Of a stretch of DNA of 40,091 nucleotides, positions 15,986-23,925 are shown one piece after another; the stretch's first letter is position 1, and every line of letters starts with the position of its first letter. Below the pieces are notes generated by a model, which was given only the letters and a program-made list of their open reading frames with translations, searched no databases and was not told the DNA's origin. Where the stretch lies: the NCBI GenBank assembly GCA_018883345.1, contig VEQG01000012.1:1-40091 (forward strand). The letters run 5' to 3'. Source of the stretch: Candidatus Nanopelagicaceae bacterium (GTDB taxonomy: Bacteria; Actinomycetota; Actinomycetes; Nanopelagicales; Nanopelagicaceae). The translations under genes were made by a program, and so were the position numbers.

Positions 15986-16045
15986 CATTTAGAAATAAAT
16001 AAAAAACAAAAATAGAAAGTGATAAAGAGAGGTAGGGAGAAGGAA

Positions 16046-16372
16046 ATGTCAGTGTTATTCGGAGAGCTACTCATTCCAGGATGGAATGAAGAGTTAATTG
16101 GATTGGAAGCAGTAACGGGAGATGGAGTTAGTTTGCCTTGCCACAATGCAGATGCCGAGCTCTTCTTCAGCGAAGATGAAGAGATGATTGCAGCGGCAAA
16201 GTCTCTATGTTCAGCTTGTCCTATGAAAGCAGCTTGTTTAGAGGGTGCACTTTCACGCAAAGAGCCATGCGGAGTTTGGGGTGGCGAACTTTTCAGCGAA
16301 GGTGAAGTAATCGAGCGCAAGCGTAAAGCTGGTCGCCCAAGACTTATCGATGAAGAAGTTGTTGCAGCGTAA
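16046..16372 (+). CDS. whiB7: WhiB7-type Fe-S transcription regulator
   Basis: 108 residues from ATG 16046, with AGGGAGAAGG just upstream; a GTG at 16019 is in frame but lacks such a site. Cys32, Cys55, Cys58 and Cys64 (C-X22-C-X2-C-X5-C) bind the WhiB 4Fe-4S cluster, and GVWGG (76-80) is the family turn. The C-terminal RKRKAGRPR is an AT-hook, the feature that separates WhiB7/WblC from other WhiB proteins. Partnered with the principal sigma factor, WhiB7 activates intrinsic antibiotic-resistance and stress genes. Position next to uvrD2 is as in M. tuberculosis. Regulation is probably by the attenuator and uORF upstream. It converges with homospermidine synthase with a 5-bp gap and no separate terminator. 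Confidence 0.92.
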   Translation: MSVLFGELLIPGWNEELIGLEAVTGDGVSLPCHNADAELFFSEDEEMIAAAKSLCSACPMKAACLEGALSRKEPCGVWGGELFSEGEVIERKRKAGRPRLIDEEVVAA

Positions 16373-16377
16373 ATTGT

Positions 16378-17808
16378 TTAGATTAAGAAATTTGAGAACT
16401 GCCATGGATCAGAGTCGTACTCTTTTCCATTCCAGCCTTCAAAGAAATCTTTTCTATTATCAATTGGTGTCCAATCAGCAGGTGCTGAATGGAAGCCACC
16501 CCAGTATTTCTCTGCGTAAGCAAGAACTTCGCGCCAAGGCATATCGTCTGGCACCAAAATTCCCTTATCTGGGTTCTTGACCGCCCAGGCAACCGCAGCG
16601 AAAACTGCTGATGCCACCTGCACGGTTGTTGCAGATTGATTTGGAATCAATTTACGAGAATCGTGAATTGAAAGTAATGAACCGGTCCACCAAGATTTAT
16701 ATGGATGGCCCATTAGCAATACGCCTAAGCGATCATTTCCATCAATGATTTCATCATTCATGATTCGCTGATTTTCAGTTAGATCCCAATTGCGATGTTC
16801 TAATTCGCGAAGTGATGCAATTGCCGCATCTGTTGGGCAATATGCATAGTGAACAGTTGGACGGTAAACAGCCTTATCGCCATCCCAAACAGTTAAATGA
16901 TCTGGAATTGTGAAAGCTTCACCGTGGCGGATAACCATTCCGGTAATTTCCATATCCGGAACCCAAGAACGTACCCAAGTTTTTGCACCAGGCTGTGCAA
17001 TCGCAATCTGTGTTTTTGGGCCACTCTGATGCTCATAAGCCATTGGTGGAAGTTTCTTTTCGTGAGTACCCCAACCTAATTCTGCTGGAGCTACGCCTTC
17101 TTCATATAAACCTTCAACAGACCAAGTATTTACGAATTCATTTAATAACTTTGGCTTATCTGAAACTTGAGTATCGCGCTCAGAAATATGAATTACTTTA
17201 ACGGTAAGTGCTTGGGCAAGCTTTGCATAATCTTCTGCAGCAAGAGCTGACTTAACTTGCTCTGTCGCAATGCCATCTTCGATGGTCTTATTTGCAATAT
17301 CTACAAGCGCTTTCTTCACTAAGTGCGAAACTAAACCTGGGTTGGCACCATGTTCGACAATTGCAGTTGCACCGGGCTTATTCCACTTTGATTTCATCTC
17401 GCGCATGCGCATGTGGCGTACATAAAGTGTGCGCTCTAGGGGGTGCTTATTGTTTCCGCCCTCGTAAGGATCCCATTCTTCAATTGAGGTATTTAGATAC
17501 ATGACATCGTGATCATGCGCCCAGCCAAGAATAGTATTTGCATCAATATTCCATGCAAGATCTAAAAGGAAATCGCCAGCTGAAAGATGCGAACTTAGGA
17601 ATGAATCTAAATTCTCTTTTGTGACTTGATCTTGTATATAGGTAGCGCCAGCATCTAATGCTGACTTAACTCGGGAGCGATTGTCTCGCTGATCCACTAT
17701 CGTCATCTGTTTGGCATCTACTAAATGTTCTAGTAGAAGTGGAATTACACATTGCGCAACTGAACCTGCGCCCAAAACAAGGATTCGACCTTGGAAGCGA
17801 TCTGACAA
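16378..17808 (-). CDS. hss: Homospermidine synthase
   Basis: 476 residues, the usual length of bacterial homospermidine synthase. The N-terminal NAD-binding fold GRILVLGAGSVAQCVIPLL is followed by saccharopine-dehydrogenase-like features (EHGANPGLVSHLVKKAL at about 152-168). NAD-dependent transfer of an aminobutyl group between two putrescines, or from spermidine, gives homospermidine in the cytoplasm. The start is TTG at 17808 with GGGGGTAG 4 nt upstream. It seems to be a single-gene unit. A second saccharopine-dehydrogenase-fold protein, similar to carboxynorspermidine dehydrogenase, is encoded at 22517-23749, so both may act in polyamine metabolism, though they are not in one operon. Confidence 0.88.
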   Translation of the reverse strand: MSDRFQGRILVLGAGSVAQCVIPLLLEHLVDAKQMTIVDQRDNRSRVKSALDAGATYIQDQVTKENLDSFLSSHLSAGDFLLDLAWNIDANTILGWAHDHDVMYLNTSIEEWDPYEGGNNKHPLERTLYVRHMRMREMKSKWNKPGATAIVEHGANPGLVSHLVKKALVDIANKTIEDGIATEQVKSALAAEDYAKLAQALTVKVIHISERDTQVSDKPKLLNEFVNTWSVEGLYEEGVAPAELGWGTHEKKLPPMAYEHQSGPKTQIAIAQPGAKTWVRSWVPDMEITGMVIRHGEAFTIPDHLTVWDGDKAVYRPTVHYAYCPTDAAIASLRELEHRNWDLTENQRIMNDEIIDGNDRLGVLLMGHPYKSWWTGSLLSIHDSRKLIPNQSATTVQVASAVFAAVAWAVKNPDKGILVPDDMPWREVLAYAEKYWGGFHSAPADWTPIDNRKDFFEGWNGKEYDSDPWQFSNFLI

Positions 17809-17869
17809 TTAACTACCCCCTATAAATTCTGCAAAACGGTCTAGGTAATCTCGCCTTGCGGGGAGAATA

Positions 17870-19129
17870 TTAAGTCCCACCAGCCCAGACACCAACTCGA
17901 GCCTGCTTCGCCTTATACATCGCAGTGTCAGCTCTGCTCATCAAATCGGATTTACCATCATTTGAAACAAAGCCAATACTCACATCAACTCGGATTACTG
18001 CTCCATCTATATTGAATGGATAGGAGAGCGTTGCCCTCAGCGCCATTGCCAACTCCATCGCCTCTTCATAACCCCCGTGTGTAAGTACCGCAAATTCATC
18101 GCCACCCAACCTTGCTAGAAGTGATTGCTCTGGAATTGCTTTTAAAAATCTACTTGCCACTTGTCGCAAAATTTCATCTCCAGTCTGATGGCCATAATTG
18201 TCATTAACTGGTTTGAATCCATCTAAATCCATCAAAAGAATTGAGCCATTCTGAAAATTCTCAACCTCACTTATAAATCTTCGACGGTTTGGTAAGCCAG
18301 TTAAGTCATCTATCTTTGCAAGATTTTCTGAAGCTAAGTGCTTTTCGCTTTGCATTAATGCAAGTGCCATTCGAAAGAAAGAAGTAAAGAGCGTTGCCAA
18401 AGCTGGTCCAATTACCATTTTTGGGAGCTGAAACATATTTAGAGCGATTGCCGCCAAGATCAGAGCGCTACCAATAACAGATATCGAAAGATAGAAAATA
18501 GAAATCGGTGGAAATTGTTCACTTTTGATGCCACGTCGATACTGGCTAAGAGTTATAAGAGCAAAACCGATTAACCAACCATAATTAAGAACAGAATTAG
18601 ATTGATACTTCTCATTATTAACCGCGATTAAGTATGCAAAATCAGTAGCAGAATAAACCAAGAAGCCTAATAAGACCAAGAGACTTCGACTATTAATTGG
18701 TCTTCTAGCAAATGCCACTAAAACTGCAATTAGAATAATGATGTCGCAGACCGGATAAAGCAAATGAAGAAAATCAGATTGAAAACTCCTCAATAAAACG
18801 GCTGAAAAAATCGCGCTAGTTCCCAGAACTAAGACCGAACCATCAAGAAGTCTTATTAATTGCCCAGCCTGTTCTATCTCAAAAAGTGCAGGGATGGCTA
18901 CAAAAATTAGTGGATAGAAAAGGACATAACCGGCGCTACTCCAGGGTGGTGGAAAGATATTGGTAGCAATTTCGCTCATGACCCATGAAGTAAGGGCCAT
19001 TAGATATAACCGGCCATTGCGATTTCTTGCAAAAGCTGTTGCTATCAAAATCGCCAAACAGAGCGCCAAATAGATCAAGTCCATCGCCACTAATTGAATT
19101 ACAAGCAAAAGTACTACTACATAGGGCAA
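17870..19129 (-). CDS. Membrane-bound diguanylate cyclase (GGDEF)
   Basis: 419 residues. About eight hydrophobic segments fill residues 1-260, with no periplasmic sensor domain of known type seen. They are followed by a GGDEF domain: DDLTGLPNRRRF, MDLDGFKPVNDNYGH and the intact signature LGGDEF. It should convert two GTP into cyclic di-GMP at the inner membrane face. The RxxD inhibitory site usually five residues before GGDEF is PEQS here, so product inhibition through the I-site is probably absent. The start is TTG 19129, with AGGG nearby, or ATG 19084. No EAL or HD-GYP partner lies in this window. Confidence 0.88.
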   Translation of the reverse strand: MPYVVVLLLVIQLVAMDLIYLALCLAILIATAFARNRNGRLYLMALTSWVMSEIATNIFPPPWSSAGYVLFYPLIFVAIPALFEIEQAGQLIRLLDGSVLVLGTSAIFSAVLLRSFQSDFLHLLYPVCDIIILIAVLVAFARRPINSRSLLVLLGFLVYSATDFAYLIAVNNEKYQSNSVLNYGWLIGFALITLSQYRRGIKSEQFPPISIFYLSISVIGSALILAAIALNMFQLPKMVIGPALATLFTSFFRMALALMQSEKHLASENLAKIDDLTGLPNRRRFISEVENFQNGSILLMDLDGFKPVNDNYGHQTGDEILRQVASRFLKAIPEQSLLARLGGDEFAVLTHGGYEEAMELAMALRATLSYPFNIDGAVIRVDVSIGFVSNDGKSDLMSRADTAMYKAKQARVGVWAGGT

Positions 19130-19136
19130 TCCCTAT
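19121..19136. promoter_or_regulatory. Inverted repeat over the diguanylate cyclase start
   Basis: ATAGGG-CAAT-CCCTAT, a perfect 6-bp inverted repeat, spans the proposed TTG start codon and its AGGG ribosome site on the minus strand. As RNA it would form a small hairpin hiding the initiation site; as DNA it could be an operator. It is too short for certainty. Confidence 0.35.
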
Positions 19137-19155
19137 CGGTATTATCCAAAAGAAT

Positions 19156-19179
19156 ATAGCCGCCCTTTCGGACGGCTAT
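19156..19179. terminator. Terminator downstream of the secreted protein gene
   Basis: A 7-bp stem ATAGCCG/CGGCTAT, extended by two further G-C pairs across a mismatch, encloses loop TTTC. It follows the minus-strand secreted-protein stop (19198) and has ATTCTTTT on its minus-strand 3' side. It lies 27 bp upstream of the diguanylate cyclase start, so that gene needs its own promoter or read-through. Confidence 0.65.
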
Positions 19180-19197
19180 TTCTTAATTATTGAGTTC

Positions 19198-20031
19198 TTA
19201 GATGCCTCTTGCACAAGATTGTGCGCGAATCATCTTTGCTTGATCTACATCGGCCTTTAGGGATTCAACCGTTGCTTTATTGGCTTGCTGTGATGTCAAG
19301 AGAATCACGTTTGCCTTTAAATTCTTGATATTGGTATTCGCATTTTTGATACCGATATTGATAGTTGCAACTGTTGCTTTGTAGCTTGCCAATTTAGTTT
19401 TTTGTGCGGCAGTTGCATTAGTCAATCCTTCAAGTGATTTGATGTAAGTATTCATAGTTGTAACTGATTCGGTCCAATCAACTACATCCTTCTCTTTCAT
19501 CGCAATTACCTTATTTACATCTGGAGATGTTCCTACATTTGCATCAGCAGCTGTTGGCATGTAAACCGCCCATAAGGTACCTAAGTTAGCGCTTGGAGTT
19601 TTATTGCTACTTGGCGCTAGTGCTACATAATAAGTTTTTCCGGTTTCGTAAACTACATCGTCCTTAACATAGTTCTTGGTTGCTTTCCAAAGAATCATAT
19701 TGTTAATTGAAGTTTGAATGGTTGAGGCAATTGTGGTTGATTGTCCAGCAATCTGCTTCATGATTGCGTCATATTGAGTCTTAGAAGTTAAATAAGCCTT
19801 ATTTGAATCAAGGCAACCTGACCAAACCCAAACTAATCTCTTTGCAGCCGCACCAGTTGAAATTGGATTGGTGGTGCAGGTGTAACGATCTGTGCCAACT
19901 TTGGTAGTAGCGCCTTTCTTTGCGCAAGCAACACCATTTGAAATCTTGGTAGCGGCATCTGCAGCCGGTGCAATAACCGCCGAAGATGCTACTAATAATG
20001 CGGCAAGTGCAACTGAGGTCTTACGAAACAT
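19198..20031 (-). CDS. Secreted protein with carbohydrate-binding-like segment and coiled coil
   Basis: 277 residues from ATG 20031, chosen because GGAGGAA precedes it and it opens a signal peptide (MFRKTSVALAALLVASSAVI, cleavage near ADAA). A short Cys-containing module follows (CAKKG...YTC, then WVWSGC). Next comes WKATKNYVKDDVVYETGKTY...LWAVY at about 110-160, resembling a CBM5/12 chitin-binding fold: aromatic residues, then Y-x2-DDVV, then LW. The C-terminal half is rich in Ala, Lys, Thr and Asn with heptad-like spacing, probably helical or coiled coil. It has no catalytic domain, so it may bind a glycan or the envelope. Monocistronic, with its own terminator. Confidence 0.75.
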   Translation of the reverse strand: MFRKTSVALAALLVASSAVIAPAADAATKISNGVACAKKGATTKVGTDRYTCTTNPISTGAAAKRLVWVWSGCLDSNKAYLTSKTQYDAIMKQIAGQSTTIASTIQTSINNMILWKATKNYVKDDVVYETGKTYYVALAPSSNKTPSANLGTLWAVYMPTAADANVGTSPDVNKVIAMKEKDVVDWTESVTTMNTYIKSLEGLTNATAAQKTKLASYKATVATINIGIKNANTNIKNLKANVILLTSQQANKATVESLKADVDQAKMIRAQSCARGI

Positions 20032-20118
20032 ACATTCCTCCAAAAGAGATTTAATATCCAAATCTTATTGGGAGAGAAGTGAATTCTGTGTGACTGAAAC
20101 CTGCGAAAGGTCTGTGAG

Positions 20119-20883
20119 TTATCGCTGCTTGCGGCGAAGCGAGAATCCGATAGCACGGACCAGATTTCGAGGTGCGAATCGCGTGAGCAAGTAAATCGCC
20201 TGATATTGCCGGCCAGGTATAGAGATCGCCTTTCCAGCCTTAGCATCATTCCACGCCGTTATCACAACGTTATCTGCGTGCAACCACATAAATTTCGGGA
20301 GCGAATCCATCTTCATCTTGCCGCGCTGATGAAATTCAGTATGCGTAAATCCTGGTGCTAAAGAAGTTACTTTGATTGCCGTATCTGCCAACTCAGTATG
20401 TAGCGATTCTGAAAGTACCATTAAATAAGACTTCATAGCGGAGTAATGACCGCCTGTTATCCAGGCAGCAACAGAAGAAACATTGATAATAATGCCGGCA
20501 TTATTTTTGATCATAGCTGGAAGCACAGAGTGCGCTAAGCGCATCGGGGCTTCACAAAGTATTTTTAGAATTTTAATCTCATCAATTAATTCGCTATTAC
20601 TAAATGGTTTGTTTAGACCATAGCCAGCATTATTGATTAACACATCAATATCACCAGAACGTAAACGGTCTTCAATCTGTTGAATTCCGGTTTCGGTGGT
20701 TAAATCTGCAGCAATAACTTCAATTTGATTCTGGTACTTACCCTTAAATTCCGAAGCGATATGGTTTAAACGATCAAAATCACGAGAAGTGATAACCAAG
20801 TCATAACCTTCTCGAGAGAGATGGTTTGCAAAGTGCCAACCGATTCCGGAGCTTGCGCCCGTCACAAGTGCTTTCATGCTCAT
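20119..20883 (-). CDS. Short-chain dehydrogenase/reductase
   Basis: 254 residues, a classical SDR. The cofactor motif TGASSGIG is near the N-terminus, NNAG is in VLINNAGYG, the catalytic Ser is in INVSSVAAW, and YSAMK provides Tyr and Lys. All active residues are present; the substrate is unknown. Its ATG overlaps the stop of the GMC oxidoreductase gene (ATGA), so the two are translationally coupled. The pair may act on successive alcohol and ketone steps of one substrate, an inference from context only. Confidence 0.87.
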   Translation of the reverse strand: MSMKALVTGASSGIGWHFANHLSREGYDLVITSRDFDRLNHIASEFKGKYQNQIEVIAADLTTETGIQQIEDRLRSGDIDVLINNAGYGLNKPFSNSELIDEIKILKILCEAPMRLAHSVLPAMIKNNAGIIINVSSVAAWITGGHYSAMKSYLMVLSESLHTELADTAIKVTSLAPGFTHTEFHQRGKMKMDSLPKFMWLHADNVVITAWNDAKAGKAISIPGRQYQAIYLLTRFAPRNLVRAIGFSLRRKQR

Positions 20884-22517
20884 TTACGCATTCCTAACTT
20901 AGGTTCTATCGGATTAATTGCTTTATAGGGCTCATTTTGATTTGGTCTCTGGTCGATTTCACCATTGATAGGCCACATTGATATCGCACGTTCAGCTTGC
21001 GCCGTAATGGTTAATGATGGATTTACACCAAGGTTTGCTGTGATCGTGCTGCCATCCAAAATATGTAAAGTCGGGTATCCCCAAACGCGATGATAAGGGT
21101 CAATAACACCTTCATCTTTATTCTTTCCAATCACGCAACCGCCGACAAAGTGTGCAGTAAATGGTGCGCCGATTAAATTACCGACGTTGCCGGCAGCAAA
21201 TCCTCCGTAATTATTAGCAATTCTCTCTGCGACTTCATTTGCTTCTGGTATCCAAGTTGGATTCGGATTCGAAGCATCATTCTTGGAGCTCAATTTTCTA
21301 CTGCCAAGAAAATCTTTACTTTCAAAGACCGTTACCGAACTATTCAAATTCTGCATTACAAGAGCAATTACAGAACGCTCACTCCACTTGCGTACATTTA
21401 AGATTCTGAAAATCAGAGTCGGCTGTTTAATTGCTGTAGATATCCATTGCCTAGTGCGTACTAATCCACTGTCGCTACTTGTCATGATTGTTTGTAACAA
21501 ACCCATCATGTTGCTGCCTTTTCCGTATCTAACAGGCTCAACATGGGTGTTTTTATTTGGAAAGAATGATGAGGTAATCGCTGCGCCTTCAGAAAAATCC
21601 ATTTTGCTCTTTGGCATGATTGCGCCAACTAATGATTCGCTGTTGGTTCTAGATAGCTTTCCGAGGGCATCTGAAAGTTTGAGATTTCCATTGCTTTTCA
21701 TCCGGTGCAGCAATTTTTGAGTGTTAAAGGCGCCAGCGGCAACTACTACTTGGTTTGCGGTGAGAGTTTTTGATAACGGAAGCCAGCTTGAAGATTTACG
21801 TACCTTAATGGACCAGAGTCCATTACTTTCAATTAATTCGGTAGCAGTTGTGAGTGGTCTAATTTCAACTCCAAGTTTTTCAGCCAGATAAAGATAATTC
21901 TTGACCAAAGTGTTTTTTGCGTTATGTCGGCATCCGGTCATACATTCGCCGCAATTGATACAAGATTTTCGCTTTGGGCCATCTCCACCAAAATATGGAT
22001 CAGGATGTTCAATGCCTTCTTTTTCGCCAAAGTAGATTCCAAGTGGTGCTAAAGTAAAAGTTTCCCCAACTCCCATTTCGTTTGCCACTTCTTGCATGGC
22101 ACGGTCGCTATTTGAGAAAAATGGATTTTTGACGACACCTAACATTCGTCGAGCAATTTGATACCAAGGCTCTAATTCGCTCTTCCAATCGGTAATATCT
22201 CGCCATTGCGGATCATTAAAGTATTCATCGCTAGGTTGATAAAGAGTGTTTGCATATACAAGAGAACCACCGCCAACCCCAGCTCCGCAAAGAATAAAAA
22301 CGTCGGGTAATTTATGGATTCTTTGAATTCCTTTTAAGCCCAATCTCGGCGCAAAAAGAAATTTATGTAGGCGCCAGGAAGTCTTAGGAAAATCTTTATC
22401 TTCAAAGCGCGCACCAGCTTCGAGTACGCAAACTTTGTAACCTTTTTCTGCCAGACGAAGTGCAGCTACGGATCCGCCAAATCCGGAACCTACGACTACA
22501 ACATCGTAATCTGCCAT
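20880..22517 (-). CDS. GMC-family oxidoreductase with Cys cluster (cholesterol-oxidase-like)
   Basis: 545 residues. The N-terminal FAD fold DVVVVGSGFGGSVAALRLAE is followed by GAGVGGGSLVYAN, as in GMC flavoenzymes. The C-terminal segment includes HFVGGCVIG...LHILDGS and NPSLTITAQAERA. A four-Cys cluster CINCGECMTGC (Cys186, 189, 192, 196) with RHNAKNTL is inserted. The cluster resembles a ferredoxin-like Fe-S site and, from memory, is shared with the actinobacterial ChoD-type subgroup. It should oxidise an alcohol, possibly a sterol or other hydrophobic one, passing electrons perhaps through the Fe-S centre rather than to oxygen. It overlaps the upstream saccharopine-dehydrogenase-like gene by 1 nt and the SDR gene by 4 nt. 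Confidence 0.85.
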   Translation of the reverse strand: MADYDVVVVGSGFGGSVAALRLAEKGYKVCVLEAGARFEDKDFPKTSWRLHKFLFAPRLGLKGIQRIHKLPDVFILCGAGVGGGSLVYANTLYQPSDEYFNDPQWRDITDWKSELEPWYQIARRMLGVVKNPFFSNSDRAMQEVANEMGVGETFTLAPLGIYFGEKEGIEHPDPYFGGDGPKRKSCINCGECMTGCRHNAKNTLVKNYLYLAEKLGVEIRPLTTATELIESNGLWSIKVRKSSSWLPLSKTLTANQVVVAAGAFNTQKLLHRMKSNGNLKLSDALGKLSRTNSESLVGAIMPKSKMDFSEGAAITSSFFPNKNTHVEPVRYGKGSNMMGLLQTIMTSSDSGLVRTRQWISTAIKQPTLIFRILNVRKWSERSVIALVMQNLNSSVTVFESKDFLGSRKLSSKNDASNPNPTWIPEANEVAERIANNYGGFAAGNVGNLIGAPFTAHFVGGCVIGKNKDEGVIDPYHRVWGYPTLHILDGSTITANLGVNPSLTITAQAERAISMWPINGEIDQRPNQNEPYKAINPIEPKLGMRK

Positions 22518-23749
22518 TACGGCAGAATACCTTCAGCGCTCTCTTCTCGAATAGTCCATTCGGTGCCATATTCAGGTAATAAATCCAAGAATGGCTTTGG
22601 ATCAAACCATTCTGGACCATTTACGCCTTCAGGCTTCCAGATTCCTTTTGAAATCAATTCCATAGCAATAACTGGATTGATAGCAGTTTGCCAAACCACC
22701 GCTTGATCGCCATATTCATTCATTGACCAATCGTTATCAACAACGTTGTAGATGTAGCAAGCATATGGTTGGCCTTCTTTATTCAAGCCTTTAACTAAAA
22801 CGCCTGCGCAAGTTTTGCCATGCATACGGTGCCCAAGAGTTGCGGGATCAGGTAGAGATGCAGCAAGTAAGTCACGAGGTGCAACAGATAGACCTTGCAC
22901 ATCCACATTTTCCTTGCGATCTAGACCTAACATGTGAATAGTTTTTAGAGTGGTAATAAATTGCGCACCCAATCCATACTTGAAATTGACTTTCTTTGCA
23001 TCAACTTTCTGTGGAATTAGAACTACTTCTTCGTGCTCAACATTTACGCATTCGACTGGACCAATACCTTCTGGAAAGTCAAAAATTTCTAACTCGCTAA
23101 ATGGTTCGGTGGTAAACCAGCCACGACCATCTTCCCAAACCAAAGGTGGATTTAGACATTCCTCGATAGTGGTCCAAATCGAAAACGATGGCGCAAATTC
23201 GTATCCTTCGACAGTTAAGTTAGAGCCATCAAGCACAGTCATCGAATCGATTCTGCTAAATAAATGATCAGATGCGTATTTTGCAAAGACATCTGACATG
23301 CCTGGTTCGATTCCCATTCCTACCAAAGCATAAATTTTTCTTTCGCCCCAGTTCCAATCACGCGCAAATTGTTCATCGCCAAGCTTCACACCAGTTTCGG
23401 TATATGGGTAATGGGGATGTGGCCTAGAAAGTGACATCGCCATATCGATGTAATTTGTATTTTCAATTTCGCAAGCCAAGAAAATAGGCATCACATATCT
23501 TGGATCAACCGCATTTATAACCACATCGGGTTGGGCTTTGCGAATTAATTCGCGAATGTCTTCAAGTTCTGATGCATTTACTTGCGCTGCCGAGAAGCGT
23601 GGGTCCTTAAGACGAACCACTGCCTCTTCAGCACGCGCCAAAGTGCGGTCAGCAATAACCATTGAACTAATAAATTTTCTTCGTGATGCAATGTTGGCGA
23701 TAGCTCTTCCAACTCCGCCAGCGCCGATCACCAGCGCTTTCATTCCCAT
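22517..23749 (-). CDS. Saccharopine dehydrogenase-family protein, carboxynorspermidine dehydrogenase-like
   Basis: 410 residues. NAD(P)-binding MKALVIGAGGVGRAIANIAS at the N-terminus. The C-terminal half matches, by eye, carboxynorspermidine dehydrogenase (CANSDH) in SLPDPATLGHRMHGKTCAG and ACYIYNVVDND. A role in decarboxylative polyamine synthesis or another saccharopine-like reductive condensation is possible; the exact substrate is not determined. It is the first gene of a three-gene coupled operon with GMC oxidoreductase and SDR, which is not a known polyamine arrangement. The ATG at 23749 has GGAG about 12 nt upstream; ATG 23743 is an alternative. A palindrome lies about 40 bp upstream. 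Confidence 0.78.
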   Translation of the reverse strand: MGMKALVIGAGGVGRAIANIASRRKFISSMVIADRTLARAEEAVVRLKDPRFSAAQVNASELEDIRELIRKAQPDVVINAVDPRYVMPIFLACEIENTNYIDMAMSLSRPHPHYPYTETGVKLGDEQFARDWNWGERKIYALVGMGIEPGMSDVFAKYASDHLFSRIDSMTVLDGSNLTVEGYEFAPSFSIWTTIEECLNPPLVWEDGRGWFTTEPFSELEIFDFPEGIGPVECVNVEHEEVVLIPQKVDAKKVNFKYGLGAQFITTLKTIHMLGLDRKENVDVQGLSVAPRDLLAASLPDPATLGHRMHGKTCAGVLVKGLNKEGQPYACYIYNVVDNDWSMNEYGDQAVVWQTAINPVIAMELISKGIWKPEGVNGPEWFDPKPFLDLLPEYGTEWTIREESAEGILP

Positions 23750-23786
23750 GAGTAAATCAACTCCGTTAGTTTCGATTAATATTTAC

Positions 23787-23801
23787 TTAATAGACTATTA
23801 A
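23787..23801. promoter_or_regulatory. Operator-like palindrome upstream of the saccharopine dehydrogenase-like operon
   Basis: TTAATAG-A-CTATTAA is a perfect 7-bp inverted repeat about a single base. An outer inverted repeat GATTAATA (23774-23781) / TATTAATC (23796-23803) overlaps it. It lies 38-52 bp upstream of the minus-strand start at 23749, about where a -10 or -35 box would be, and also upstream of tRNA-Arg. Probably a repressor site, but the regulator is unknown. Confidence 0.5.
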
Positions 23802-23849
23802 TCAGTTAAGTTGAGTCTACCTGAGGCCTTTAAAAAAGGCATCTTGCAA

Positions 23850-23922
23850 GTCTCTGTAGCTCAGTGGATAGAGCAACCGCCTCCTAAGCGGTAGGTCGCC
23901 GGTTCAACTCCGGCCAGGGACA
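23850..23922 (+). tRNA. tRNA-Arg (anticodon CCT)
   Basis: Full cloverleaf. Acceptor stem GTCTCTG/CAGGGAC (one G-T pair), D arm GCTC...GAGC, anticodon stem ACCGC/GCGGT with loop CTCCTAA giving anticodon CCT (reads AGG), and T arm GCCGG-TTCAACT-CCGGC. The 3' CCA is not encoded. It lies alone between two minus-strand genes. Confidence 0.95.
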
Positions 23923-23925
23923 CTC

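Noticed and set aside
23826-23840. GCCTTT-AAA-AAAGGC hairpin before tRNA-Arg as a terminator
   Set aside because: No upstream plus-strand gene ends there and no clear T run follows; it may be part of the tRNA promoter region.
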